Assembly (NCBI RefSeq): GCF_003429105.1 | Contig: NZ_QVTD01000017.1 | Coordinates: 45,792 to 109,791, forward strand | Direction: 5' to 3' | Source of the DNA: Peribacillus glennii | GTDB lineage: Bacteria > Bacillota > Bacilli > Bacillales > DSM-1321 | Length of the DNA: 64,000 bases | In this document: piece by piece, positions 47,064 through 56,316 of the stretch | Numbering within the stretch: position 1 is the first letter of the stretch | Layout of the letters: every line of letters begins with the position of its first letter | Made by a program: the position numbers and the translations under genes | The notes under the pieces: model-generated | What the model was told of the DNA's origin: nothing | Database searches by the model: none | What the model saw: the letters and a program-made list of their open reading frames with translations, nothing else

Positions 47064-47083
47064 TTAATCAAACGATTGATTTA
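47064..47083. repeat. Dispersed palindrome, copy 8
   Basis: TTAATCAAACGATTGATTTA, only 47 bp from copy 7. Confidence 0.65.
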
Positions 47084-47660
47084 GAACTAGTCTTGAATGT
47101 TTGCAAAACCTTTCTCTGGCTTATCAAAATTTTGTGCAAAATGACTGAATTTGAAACTGAAGTTTTTATGACTCAATCTTATTTGCTTAAACCAGTTTGG
47201 GTAGTCAACCGGGAAGGCAATACGCAAAATAGGGTTTGATTTGCGAATAGATCCTTACTGAAAAATTCAATAAAATGCTGGTCGAATATCCGAATCTTGA
47301 TGATCCAGTTTCTTATTTTTTCAACTTTTCAAGATTGTGTTACGTGTGAAGCCCTCCGCGGTAGACCTTCCTTCCATCGAGATCATGACCATTATTAACA
47401 ATGAGAACCCCCTGTATTTGAAAACTGGCAAAATACGATTTTAATCTGGATTTCTTAACCTGATTATAAATGGATGCGAAAAGGCCCGGGAAAACTTGCA
47501 TACGCGGCCGCAGGTAAGTCCCTGGGCATTCCTCCAACTTTTCAGCTATAGTGAAAACAATTCCCTCAAACTTTTATATTACTAAAATCCCGTTATAATG
47601 GATTGTCGAAAAAAATACAAGAAATGCCAGTAATGAAGTGTTATTATTAAATTGTAAAAA

Positions 47661-47826
47661 CCTGGGTCTTTTACCAGCTGGTCATGCTGATTCATGGATG
47701 AAGACTCATAGTTGTTACACTAAATAACAGCGATCTTTATAAAGAAGAACACCCAGGCCCATCAACAATCTTAGGCAAGTTACTCGCCAGTACCAACTGG
47801 CTGCTTGCTTTCTGGGTGTCTTTTTT
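47661..47826 (+). promoter_or_regulatory. Candidate attenuator leader of the subtilase gene
   Basis: The outer stem ACACCCAG (47749-47756)/CTGGGTGT (47812-47819) is followed by CTTTTTT and encloses two further stems (GCAAG/CTTGC and GCCAGT/ACTGGC). The T-run ends 24 bases before the subtilase start. CCTGGGT at 47661-47667 is complementary to ACCCAGG at 47751-47757, so an upstream pairing could disrupt the terminator. No upstream gene needs this terminator: the nearest plus-strand gene ends 1 kb away. Control by attenuation is inference. Confidence 0.5.
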
Positions 47827-47850
47827 GACAGGATCGTGAGGGGGAAGCAC

Positions 47851-50800
47851 ATGAAGCGATTTGCAAAGAAAGCGGCCATGCTTGCAGTATGTACAGGATT
47901 ATTGCTGCCTGGCATTCCTATCAACGAAGCAAAAGCAATTTCAAACACCGGAAGTGCTTTTTCCACTGAGCAGAATTCCAGCATCCAAAATGGACACCTA
48001 TTTGGCCTTATGGACAAGCCATCTGCCAACGAACAAAAACCAGCCTACAGCGAAGATCAAATCCTTATCAAGTACAAAAAACCTTTATCACCGAAAGAAC
48101 ACAAACTGGCCGGTGGAACGATAATAAAGAAGCTGCCAGGCCTTCCATACGTCATCGTGAAAGTGAAGAATAAAAAGGCGCAGGAGAAAGCATTAAAGAC
48201 TTATTCAAAAAACGCAAAAGTCGCTTTAGCAAGCCCTTCTGCATTGTTTCAGAAGCTTGGCTACACTGATCCGAAAGCGGACAAGCAGTACCATCAGTCC
48301 ATGCTCAACATCAGTAAGGCACAGGCGCTCGCAGGCAACAAAAAAGTCAAGGTAGCGGTTATTGATGGAGGGATTGATCAAAAACATCCTGAAATGAAGA
48401 GCAAAGTGATCTCCAGCTATAATGTCCTGAATCCGATTAACCCCGGGCTGCCCGATGAGCATGGCACCCATGTCGGAGGGATCATCGCCGCTGAAAAGAA
48501 TAATGGCATTGGCGGATACGGAGTCAATCCAAATGCGGAAATCTTGTCGATTGATGTTTTCGGGCGCTCTAATTTTACCAACGACTACACGATAGCCCAA
48601 GCAATCTATGAGGCTATTGAAAAAGGGGCAAAAGTCATAAATATGAGCCTTGGATCCCTGGGAGCGACTCCGATTTTGGAAGAAGCTGTCCAGAAGGCCA
48701 TTTCCAAAGGCATCACCATTGTTGCCGCTGCGGGTAATGAGGCTATGGATATCCCTAGTTATCCAGCTTCCTATGAGGGAGTCATTAGCGTAGGTTCAGT
48801 AAATAATCAGAAAAAGTTATCCTATTATTCAAGTTTCGGGCCTACCGTTGATATTGCGGCACCTGGCGAGAATATTTATTCGACTGTCTATGATATGGAG
48901 AAAAAATCAACATTCGAATCCATGAGCGGCACCTCAATGGCTTCACCGGTAGTAGCAGGCGTTGCCTCCCTTTTATTGGCTAAACACCCGGGACTGACTC
49001 CGGTGCAAGTTGAATATATCCTGGAAACAACGGCCAATGATTTAGGAGCTTCAGGGTATGATACGAAATTTGGAAACGGTCTGGTGAACCCGGTTGCAGC
49101 ACTATCCTATGATATTAAAAAAATTCCAGCTTTTGTTAAAGAAGCTTGGACGGACAAAGAAATACTGGCAAAGGCAACTGCTGTTGAAACCTCCGAGCCG
49201 GTTGAAATCAATGAGTCATTTACTAAACCGTTCGAACAGCATTGGATCAAGTTTAACGTCAAAGAAGGCGAATATATTCAATCAGCCCTAAATAGCGCAG
49301 GGGAATATGACCATAAATTAATGATCCATTTCTATTCCGAAAACGAAAAACAACAGACAGACATAAACAGCGTGCGCAATGGAGGCACTGAAGGGAAACT
49401 GGTGAAGGCACCGTTTGATGGCACGATTGCGATCGGTGTCAAGGACGTTAATGGAAGCTTTGATAGTTCCAAAGGACAAAAAGATACCTATTCACTTCAG
49501 GTGATGAAACAGGAAGCCCTTCCAGAAGATACATCGACTGTTGAGAATATGCAGGATATTTCAGAAGTGCCTTATTCAAACAATGAACATACATTTGCAA
49601 GCGGGGAAAAGGTTGATAACGATTATTTTACATTCACACCTGAAGAAGCTAAACTTTATCAACTTAATGTATCCGGTGTTCCAGGTGTGGACAGCACGGT
49701 GAGCGTCTATCGGGAGGACCAGATTGTTCCTCCGCAGGAAGAGGGACAGCCGCCGCTTTCCGAGGAAGAAAAACGCGCCATCATAAAAGAAGCGTTGGAG
49801 AGCAGCAAGGCTCCTGCAGAAGCTGTTAGCAACAAGGGGAGAGTGAGTGACGGGGAATCCTTATTCTTCAAGGCTGAGCCAGCGGTGAAATATATTGTCA
49901 AGGTTTCCAATAAACCGGAATACCAGAATGAAATGAACGTTTTTAGCGATTTGTTATTGATGATTTTTGGTTCACAAATTAGCGAAACTGAGTCGGCAAT
50001 TTTGCCTTATACGTTATCAGTTGACTCGAAAACAATACCGGCCGATGAGGATGTGTTCTCCCGGGAAGGCATTGCAGGGAATGAAGAAAACGGAGGAGAC
50101 TCCACGGAAGAAGAGTATTATAAACAATTGGAAGAAATGATTAACTTCTACCAGGAAAATGCGCGTCCATATCCATTAGGCAGCAAAGCAGATGGATATT
50201 TACAGGGCCTGGAGGATTTAGATTTATTCAAGTTTACGCCTGAGAAAACAGGCATCTATAAATTTGAAATCCCAAAATCCAATGGACAGGGGTTCACGCT
50301 TGAAATTGCCCAATTAACAAGCGAGAAACTGGATGACGGCCGGACCGTGCCAGCGATACAAACTGTAGGGGCCAATGTGAATTGGAGTGGCTGGGGAGCG
50401 CTTACGGAATCGTTCCATACTGTCCTTAAACAAGGTGAAACGTATTTTATGGCGGTCAGCCCTAACATATTCGAAAATGATTTTTCCTTGCAGCAATACC
50501 AGATCCATTCAAATTTCGTGATGGATGATCAATCAGACAAATATGAAGACAATGATATATTCAAACATCAGTCAAAGCCGATAACAGATGGCGGAACAAT
50601 CACCGGGAACTTTGCAGCTCCGAATGATTTGGATGCTTTTTACTTCAAACCTGAAAAAAGCGGGCTCTATACAACACTAATGGAACGGGGAAAACCGGAT
50701 AGTAAGCTGATTAGTAAACTTCCGCCGGAGCTATTTGCGCCGGTATACGGATCCATCGTCGCAATTGAGGATGTTAATAACAATAAGAAATATGATGAAG

Positions 50801-51351
50801 CAGATTATGAAAGCTTTACCATTTTTGAAAATGGGATTCAAAGCGGAAGCACATACGGTTCCTTTAAGGCAGTAAAAGGCAAAGGCTATTTCTTAGTCTT
50901 GCAAGGTCTCATAGAGGATGGCCAGTTTTTGAGCCTGAATCCCTATCACTTCACTGTTGCTGCCGCGAGATCCACAGATGAAGATTCCAGGTCTGCCGTG
51001 AAAAACAACAAACCATCAAAACCAATCGGATTAAAGAAAGTGAATTCCATCACCCAGCGGGCTACAGGATATTTGAACGGAGGCATTCCGTTCGGTGATG
51101 AAGATTGGTATACATTCACGTTGAAAAAGGATGCGAAGCTAAGAATCGACCTGTCATCCGGCAATGAAGCAGATATGGTGATTGCCTTGTACCAAAACGG
51201 AAAGCTGCTTAACAAAGCCGACTATTATAAACAAGGAGATACGGAAACCCTCTTTAAATCCTTTAAAAAGGGTACCTATCATATTAAGGTCCGGGATGCA
51301 TACGGCAATGCAACCATTAAACCATATCAATTGACAGTGACAAATAAGTAA
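47851..51351 (+). CDS. Large secreted subtilisin-like serine protease (S8)
   Basis: ATG 47851 (MKRFAKKAAML) has AGGGGG upstream. The 1166-residue protein has a signal peptide (about 1-29), an inhibitor-like propeptide (about 60-140, QILIKYKKPLSPKEHKLAGG) and an S8 catalytic domain (about 150-415). The catalytic triad is in VIDGGID (Asp), DEHGTHVGG (His) and SGTSMASP (Ser), with the oxyanion Asn in AAAGNEA. The rest has several repeated beta domains (DYFTFTPEEAKLYQLNV, DLDLFKFTPEKTGIYKFEI, DLDAFYFKPEKSGLYTTL, DEDWYTFTLKKDAKLRIDL). These resemble pre-peptidase C-terminal domains. A hairpin-terminator leader lies directly upstream. Confidence 0.93.
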   Translation: MKRFAKKAAMLAVCTGLLLPGIPINEAKAISNTGSAFSTEQNSSIQNGHLFGLMDKPSANEQKPAYSEDQILIKYKKPLSPKEHKLAGGTIIKKLPGLPYVIVKVKNKKAQEKALKTYSKNAKVALASPSALFQKLGYTDPKADKQYHQSMLNISKAQALAGNKKVKVAVIDGGIDQKHPEMKSKVISSYNVLNPINPGLPDEHGTHVGGIIAAEKNNGIGGYGVNPNAEILSIDVFGRSNFTNDYTIAQAIYEAIEKGAKVINMSLGSLGATPILEEAVQKAISKGITIVAAAGNEAMDIPSYPASYEGVISVGSVNNQKKLSYYSSFGPTVDIAAPGENIYSTVYDMEKKSTFESMSGTSMASPVVAGVASLLLAKHPGLTPVQVEYILETTANDLGASGYDTKFGNGLVNPVAALSYDIKKIPAFVKEAWTDKEILAKATAVETSEPVEINESFTKPFEQHWIKFNVKEGEYIQSALNSAGEYDHKLMIHFYSENEKQQTDINSVRNGGTEGKLVKAPFDGTIAIGVKDVNGSFDSSKGQKDTYSLQVMKQEALPEDTSTVENMQDISEVPYSNNEHTFASGEKVDNDYFTFTPEEAKLYQLNVSGVPGVDSTVSVYREDQIVPPQEEGQPPLSEEEKRAIIKEALESSKAPAEAVSNKGRVSDGESLFFKAEPAVKYIVKVSNKPEYQNEMNVFSDLLLMIFGSQISETESAILPYTLSVDSKTIPADEDVFSREGIAGNEENGGDSTEEEYYKQLEEMINFYQENARPYPLGSKADGYLQGLEDLDLFKFTPEKTGIYKFEIPKSNGQGFTLEIAQLTSEKLDDGRTVPAIQTVGANVNWSGWGALTESFHTVLKQGETYFMAVSPNIFENDFSLQQYQIHSNFVMDDQSDKYEDNDIFKHQSKPITDGGTITGNFAAPNDLDAFYFKPEKSGLYTTLMERGKPDSKLISKLPPELFAPVYGSIVAIEDVNNNKKYDEADYESFTIFENGIQSGSTYGSFKAVKGKGYFLVLQGLIEDGQFLSLNPYHFTVAAARSTDEDSRSAVKNNKPSKPIGLKKVNSITQRATGYLNGGIPFGDEDWYTFTLKKDAKLRIDLSSGNEADMVIALYQNGKLLNKADYYKQGDTETLFKSFKKGTYHIKVRDAYGNATIKPYQLTVTNK

Positions 51352-51375
51352 CATACTGCCTTTAGTACAAAGTTC

Positions 51376-51431
51376 AGGGGTCTAGCCCCTGTAGTGGTGA
51401 GGCTTCAAACCGTTGAGTGCCTGTCCCCCAC
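51376..51431. repeat. Worn REP pair after the subtilase gene
   Basis: CAGGGGTCTAGCCCCTG (51376-51392) and a degenerate second head (GAGTGCCTGTCCCCCAC) with a tail remnant. Confidence 0.6.
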
Positions 51432-51480
51432 TTCAGTACAATGTTCACCGACAATAAATTCAAGGTAAAACAGGCATATA

Positions 51481-51516
51481 GGGCCCTAATTCTTTTCGGG
51501 AATTAGGGCTTTTTTA
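51481..51516 (+). terminator. Terminator after the subtilase gene
   Basis: GCCCTAATTC pairs with GAATTAGGGC, and TTTTTT follows. Confidence 0.9.
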
Positions 51517-51625
51517 ATTTTAGTGAAAATATGAGCTGAATACCAATCCCTGCTTGAGGTTTACATTTGCTGAAAAGGTCTATTAAAATAAGTAGAGATT
51601 ACAATGGCCGAAGAGGAGGATTTTA

Positions 51626-52045
51626 ATGTCGAATCAAAATGAACAACAACTTGACCAAGAAGCGACCGAGCAAGTGGATGATGCTGGCAAGCATTATTCT
51701 GACTCGAAGTTCTGGGCTAAACTCAAAAAGTATGCTAAAAAAGCCGGATCCTCGGTTGTTTATTCTGTATTGCTTTTATATTACACTCTCCAAAAACCGG
51801 AAGTGCCCACCAAAACAAAAGCCGTTATCATTGGGGCATTAGGATACTTCATCCTCCCAACAGATTTAATTCCTGATATAGCCCTGGGAATTGGCTACAC
51901 AGATGATTTAGGGGCATTAGGACTCGCATTGATTCAAGTCGCCATGTATATAGATGACGATACCAAACTCAATGCAAAACAAAAACTGCAAGAATGGTTT
52001 GGAAACCAGGTAGACACCACCGACATAGACCAAAAAATTAATTAA
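51626..52045 (+). CDS. DUF1232 (YkvA-type) membrane protein
   Basis: The 139-residue protein has an N-terminal charged region. The DUF1232 core covers about 60-110 (VPTKTKAVIIGALGYFILPT, then DLIPDIALGIGYTDDLGALG) and is predicted to hold one or two membrane helices. The family is widespread and its function is unknown. AGGAGG precedes the ATG. A REP element begins at the very next base after the stop. Confidence 0.9.
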   Translation: MSNQNEQQLDQEATEQVDDAGKHYSDSKFWAKLKKYAKKAGSSVVYSVLLLYYTLQKPEVPTKTKAVIIGALGYFILPTDLIPDIALGIGYTDDLGALGLALIQVAMYIDDDTKLNAKQKLQEWFGNQVDTTDIDQKIN

Positions 52046-52080
52046 GGGGGACTGACCCCCGATGCTTTAACGCGTTAAAC
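52046..52080. repeat. REP-like element touching the stop codon
   Basis: Inverted-type head GGGGGACTGACCCCC (52046-52060) with a GATGCTTTAACGCGTTAAAC tail. It starts directly after TAA. Confidence 0.9.
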
Positions 52081-52116
52081 AGCCTTACCCATTGGATGGG
52101 TAAGGCTGTTGTTTTT
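52078..52116 (+). terminator. Terminator after DUF1232 gene
   Basis: ACAGCCTTACCC pairs with GGGTAAGGCTGT, and TGTTTTT follows. It overlaps the REP tail by a few bases. Confidence 0.88.
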
Positions 52117-52161
52117 GCAATTGGTCAGTAGCTCTTCTACAAAAGGAAAATTCTTTTCTGC

Positions 52162-52872
52162 CTATTTCAGATATTTGTTAACCCCATTTGTCATGCCTTG
52201 TACTAGTTTTGCTTGATAGGACTTTGTAGACATTTTTCTGTCTTCGGCAGGATTTGTCATGAATCCTAATTCTACAAGTATGGTCGGAGTCTTTGACCAG
52301 TTAAAACCGGTGAGGTCAGATCGTGGCGTTAACCCGTCTCCTGCAGACTTTTTCGCTTTCGTTGTTTTTATCATCTCATTTAATACGTTTACGGCAGCTT
52401 TCCTGCTTGTAGAGTTAATTTTTTGTGTTGCCTTGGCTGAAGGATATAATACCTGTATTCCTTCGGCATTCCGGCTTGTACTGCCATCAGCATGAATACG
52501 GACGGTTAAGTTTGCTTTTTTATTATTACAGTAGGTAGCTCTTTGAATATTACTAATGTTTACATTATGTTTTGTGCGGGTCATATACACTTTATAACCT
52601 TTTTTCTTTAAGGCATCCCGAAGCTTGAGGGAAACTTCCAGGTTTAAAACATATTCGGGTTTTTTCGTAGCCACCCCTCGAGTACCGGATGTTGTTTTCA
52701 TTTTCTTGGTTTTTAAACCAGGAGCAATGGGCTCTGTTTGGGAATTTTGCTTACTTTGATGTCCTGGATCGATACATACCACTTTTTGTGCTGCCTCTGT
52801 TCTTTTTACATTTGTTCCAAATATACTGCATGATACCATTCCTACTAATAGTAGCAAGATAAATTTCTTCAT
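52162..52872 (-). CDS. Secreted N-acetylmuramoyl-L-alanine amidase (Amidase_3)
   Basis: The 236-residue protein has a signal peptide (about 1-28) and a single Amidase_3 domain (about 31-235). Zinc ligands are in CIDPGHQ (His), EYVLNLEV (Glu) and VRIHADG (His), and the catalytic Glu in LVELGFMTNPAED. It cuts the MurNAc-L-Ala amide bond. No wall-binding repeats are fused, unlike CwlB-type amidases. GGGGGG precedes the ATG. Confidence 0.93.
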   Translation of the reverse strand: MKKFILLLLVGMVSCSIFGTNVKRTEAAQKVVCIDPGHQSKQNSQTEPIAPGLKTKKMKTTSGTRGVATKKPEYVLNLEVSLKLRDALKKKGYKVYMTRTKHNVNISNIQRATYCNNKKANLTVRIHADGSTSRNAEGIQVLYPSAKATQKINSTSRKAAVNVLNEMIKTTKAKKSAGDGLTPRSDLTGFNWSKTPTILVELGFMTNPAEDRKMSTKSYQAKLVQGMTNGVNKYLK

Positions 52873-53046
52873 GATTTCCCCCCGATAAAAATATATAAAA
52901 ATAGAACTGCCTGTCCCTTATCTTGGAACAAGGAATGTTACTATCTCAATTCTATTATCGGCAAATTTTTCTATTTTTTAGGGAGGGTTTAAAAAATTGG
53001 ACAAACCCCCATGGTTTTTGCAGAAGAGATTGAGGATGCGACTCTT

Positions 53047-54168
53047 TTATAGCACCCTCTTGGCATAAGGGATTTTTATAATGAGCGACGCACTGGCAAA
53101 ACATAGGATAGTACCTATAGAGCCAACTATTAAGAACTTAATAAAAGGATGAATAGGGAACGCTGTGAAAAATAAGCTAAGGCCCACGATAATGGCAGGA
53201 TGGATAATGTACACCGTATAGGCCGCCTGGGACATGCTGATTCCAAAGGTATCGGGTTTATTGTACTTATCATGAAACCAGTTTAATAATGTAATAATCA
53301 AGCCAAACGCAACAAACGGTTCCCACATCGCATAAATAAAAGCCTGTAGTGTGAGCCCGCCTTCAAAGGCCATATTTCCTTCCAGGGCACCTGTTAAAAC
53401 CAATCCAATCGGGAGCACGGGGATTGTAAACGCAGCGGCCAGCAGCCATTTTTTTACCGGAATCAAGGAAATATCATCCAGCCAGTTATAGTGAAAAGCC
53501 ATGATTCCTGCAGCGAATAAGAATATATAAGATGGAAAATATCCAAATTGAAGACCCAGGGGACCCGTGCCCACCGGATAGAATAATCTGACGGCAAAGG
53601 CAGTGATGCCCAATAGGACAGCTAGTAAAATCAACTTTTTCGTATTTGGAAAAGGCAGTTTACGGCCTGCGGATTTTTTCAGAAAACATGAACGGCATAG
53701 TCCATAAAGAATATTAAAAATCAGAAGTGCCTCGACAAACCATAATGGCCCAATGTGAATGGTATTAAAAGTAAGAACCTCTCTTTGGTAATAGGTTAAT
53801 AGCGACATGGAATCACTGAAATGAGCAAAATATGTAATAGCCGGACCCAGAACAAATATGTAAACCAGCAATGGTATACCTAATCTTATAAAGCGGTCTT
53901 TAAAAAACTGCCGCGGACCTTTCCTCGTATATGCGCCAGGTATGAAGTACCCGGACAGGAAAAAGAACAACCCCATAAAAAAAGATTGATTGACTGCGGT
54001 AAAGATTGTTAGGATGATCATCGAAATCGTCAATTCTGATTTGTCGACATCCTCATATATCCATGAACCACCTGCCCCATATGCAATCGCTGTATGATGC
54101 AAAATAACTAGCACTGTCAAAAACACCCTCAAGTAATCCAGATAATGCATCCTGCCATTTACTTTCAT
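53047..54168 (-). CDS. Acyltransferase 3 family membrane protein
   Basis: The 373-residue protein has about ten membrane helices and the family N-terminus RMHYLDYLRVFLTVLVILHH (with the essential His) and FFLSGYFIPGAY. Such proteins acylate exported sugars, peptidoglycan or polymers (OafA/YrhL-like). The substrate is unknown, though the neighbouring amidase and deacetylase genes fit envelope modification. It starts at ATG 54168; an inner ATG (HYLDYLRV) is possible. Confidence 0.87.
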   Translation of the reverse strand: MKVNGRMHYLDYLRVFLTVLVILHHTAIAYGAGGSWIYEDVDKSELTISMIILTIFTAVNQSFFMGLFFFLSGYFIPGAYTRKGPRQFFKDRFIRLGIPLLVYIFVLGPAITYFAHFSDSMSLLTYYQREVLTFNTIHIGPLWFVEALLIFNILYGLCRSCFLKKSAGRKLPFPNTKKLILLAVLLGITAFAVRLFYPVGTGPLGLQFGYFPSYIFLFAAGIMAFHYNWLDDISLIPVKKWLLAAAFTIPVLPIGLVLTGALEGNMAFEGGLTLQAFIYAMWEPFVAFGLIITLLNWFHDKYNKPDTFGISMSQAAYTVYIIHPAIIVGLSLFFTAFPIHPFIKFLIVGSIGTILCFASASLIIKIPYAKRVL

Positions 54169-54259
54169 AACCTATCCCCACACTTTCTAAATATGGCATT
54201 CTGCATAAATTATAATCCGGAAAATGAGTCTTTGGAACTACTGACTTTGTAAAGTAAAC

Positions 54260-54384
54260 CATCTCCCAATACGGGAGTGCATGAAAGCAACGGGGGTCAG
54301 TCTCCCATCACGGTAGTGCGTTAAAGCAACGGGGGGTCAGTCTCCCATTATGGTAGTGCATTAAAGCAGTGACGGACTGACCCC
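54260..54384. repeat. REP cluster of three units plus a partial one
   Basis: Partial unit at 54260-54290 (CTCCCAATACGGGAGTGCAT). Forward heads at 54292-54305 and 54331-54345 (GGGGGTCAGTCTCCC), then an inverted head at 54372-54384 (ACGGACTGACCCC). Tails read GGTAGTGCGTTAAAGC. Confidence 0.88.
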
Positions 54385-54404
54385 ACTTTATATGAAGGTT
54401 CACG

Positions 54405-55643
54405 CTAATAGGCAGGGAAAGAAATTTGAAACACCGTGCCTTTTTCTGGTTCGCTATCTACACGGATTGTTCCTTTCATCGCCCTGACGATGCTGTAGAC
54501 CACCATCATGCCAAGGCCGGTGCCTTTTACCTCTTTTGTAGAGTAGTATGGTTCTCCCAGCCGCTCGATTTGCGCTCTGGTCATTCCTACTCCAGAATCT
54601 TTAATTTGAATGGTTACCTGTGAAGAAGTCGATTGCGTTTCAATATACAAGACACCGCCATCTGGCATGGATTCAATTGCATTTTTAATAAGATTCAAAA
54701 AGCATTGATGAAATTTTTGCCGGTCTGCCTTAATAAGCCCGTTTAAGGAAAAGTTCGTTTCAACAAGCACAGAATTCTGATTGGTCAATGGCTGTAAAAT
54801 AGTTAAAACGTGGGCAAGCTCTTCAGAAACATTTAATTCTTCCAGAGTATGAAAGGAAGGTTTCGAGAAGGTTAAATAGTCTTGAATGACCCGCTCTGCT
54901 GACTCCAGTTCACCTTTAACAAGCGACAGATAAAGGTCTCGTTTTTTTTCATCAAGATCACTTTCTTGAAGCAATTGAACAAAGCCCAGCGCAGCAGTAA
55001 GAGGATTCCGGATTTCATGCGAAATGGCGGCTCCCATTTGTTCGACTGCTTCCAGCTTCTTGGCCTTTACAAGGTGTTGGCGGATAAGAAGGTTTTTCAT
55101 CAAAAATTCAATAGAATAAGAGATCAAGCCTACACCCAGAGGTGGAATTACCATATAGGCGACCCCAATATCCCATCTTAAATAAGATGGCCTCACAATA
55201 GACATACATATCAGCGTTGCAATGCTGATAAGTGTGGTTAAAATGACCGCATACAGGATCCGGTTCTTCGGTGTTTGTTTCCAAAACCAGGGATGAATCC
55301 GCCACAAAAATATAAATAAAAATCCATACAACAATAAATTTGTCAGAAAACCGAGATCTACACCAAACATTGCACGGATAAGGACAGTCACAATGGCAAG
55401 CATCGGTCCGATACCCATATAAAGACCGCCGATAACAACAGGAATATTCCGTAAATCCAGCCGCAGTTCATCACTCAGTTCATAGGAAAAAGCAAAACAA
55501 ACCCACAAAGAGGATACGAAGTAAAAAATAGCACTCGGCTTGGAAATCGGCTTTGTCCTGGACCTCTCAGACCACACCAAGCAAACAAACAACAAAATAA
55601 ATAATAAAGCCAAATTAAACAAAAAATGCTTGGTTATATCCAA
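54405..55643 (-). CDS. KinB-like membrane sensor histidine kinase (second copy)
   Basis: The 412-residue protein starts at TTG (55643) behind GGAGGTGG. The layout matches the kinase at 34189: a multi-helix 5TMR-LYT-like sensor (about 5-190), HisKA with HEIRNPLTAALGF (near residue 210), and HATPase with LINLIKNAIESM, DSGVGM and GTGLGMMVV. No response regulator is adjacent, which suits a phosphorelay kinase; this is inferred. REP elements sit just downstream of the stop and just upstream of the ribosome site (55660-55674). Confidence 0.88.
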   Translation of the reverse strand: MDITKHFLFNLALLFILLFVCLVWSERSRTKPISKPSAIFYFVSSLWVCFAFSYELSDELRLDLRNIPVVIGGLYMGIGPMLAIVTVLIRAMFGVDLGFLTNLLLYGFLFIFLWRIHPWFWKQTPKNRILYAVILTTLISIATLICMSIVRPSYLRWDIGVAYMVIPPLGVGLISYSIEFLMKNLLIRQHLVKAKKLEAVEQMGAAISHEIRNPLTAALGFVQLLQESDLDEKKRDLYLSLVKGELESAERVIQDYLTFSKPSFHTLEELNVSEELAHVLTILQPLTNQNSVLVETNFSLNGLIKADRQKFHQCFLNLIKNAIESMPDGGVLYIETQSTSSQVTIQIKDSGVGMTRAQIERLGEPYYSTKEVKGTGLGMMVVYSIVRAMKGTIRVDSEPEKGTVFQISFPAY

Positions 55644-55659
55644 ATGTCCACCTCCAAAA

Positions 55660-55695
55660 GGGGGTCAGTTCCCCGCTGTGTAAAGCGCTAAATAC
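55660..55695 (+). repeat. REP-like element at the kinase ribosome site
   Basis: Head GGGGGTCAGTTCCCC and tail CGCTGTGTAAAGCGCTAAA. The head ends five bases from the GGAGG of the minus-strand kinase gene. Confidence 0.85.
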
Positions 55696-56160
55696 TATGG
55701 CTTTTATGTGGTTTTTATAGTTGTTTGAATTGTTAAGACTCTCTTGCATACTCCATAACTCAGCCACGAATAACCATCATATAAATAGTCCAAATCATCA
55801 GGCTGGACCTTGGCGGAGGTCATTACTTCTAAGAATGGTTTGCCGCAGGTCTGTTCTTTCTCAAGTCCAAGGTGCTTGATCTCTCGTTCATCCATGGGTA
55901 AAAAAGCTCTTCGGAACCTTCATCCGCTTTACACAGATTACTGCCGCAGTGAGGGGAAGTCATACACGCCCAATCGAACGCAGCTACTATGTTGATTTTG
56001 GAATCTTATCATCAATTTTTACTTCCTTAACAATGCCGGTCATCCTCTTAACCTATGCCTTGAAAACCATGAACACAAGAAGGTGAAGTCCTTGAAGTAT
56101 CACACATATTCCCGCTTTCTATATTAATTAATTCAAGATGCGACATAAAAAATCCTTTTT
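55696..56160. other. Stretch with doubtful gene remnant
   Basis: A 63-codon minus-strand open frame (55704-55895) reads EKEQTCGKPFLEVMTSAKVQ and DDLDYLYDGYSWLSYGVCKR. This looks protein-like, but no ribosome site precedes its ATG and the family was not recognised. It may be the tail of a lost gene. The rest shows nothing. Confidence 0.3.
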
Positions 56161-56163
56161 TTC

Positions 56164-56215
56164 GGGGTCAGTCCCCCGCTGCTTTAAAGTGTTAACTGGG
56201 TGGGGGCTGAACCTG
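56164..56215. repeat. REP inverted pair upstream of the RAYT gene
   Basis: Forward head GGGGTCAGTCCCCC (56164-56177), tail CTGCTTTAAAGTGTTAAC, and inverted head GGGGGCTGAACCTG (56202-56215). Confidence 0.9.
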
Positions 56216-56316
56216 CAAAATATTTGGCGTTTTTTGTCTTTTCGAGAAGGAGAACTAGAAACAGTGTAGAATGGTAGTTTGAGGTAGAAAAAATGACTTG
56301 AAACGGGTGTTGTTAT

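Larger units (their letters stand above)
46738..47748. other. Long gene-free stretch before the subtilase
   Basis: About 1 kb without a convincing gene. It holds REP debris right after the stop (46741-46797, GAATGACCCCT) and two copies of the dispersed palindrome. A 65-codon minus-strand open frame (47340-47537) has no ribosome site. The 3' part (from about 47600) appears to be the leader of the subtilase transcript, with a TATAAT at 47594-47599. Confidence 0.45.

Noticed and set aside
47340..47537. 65-codon minus-strand open frame
   Set aside because: No ribosome site and no recognisable family; possibly a remnant but not supportable.
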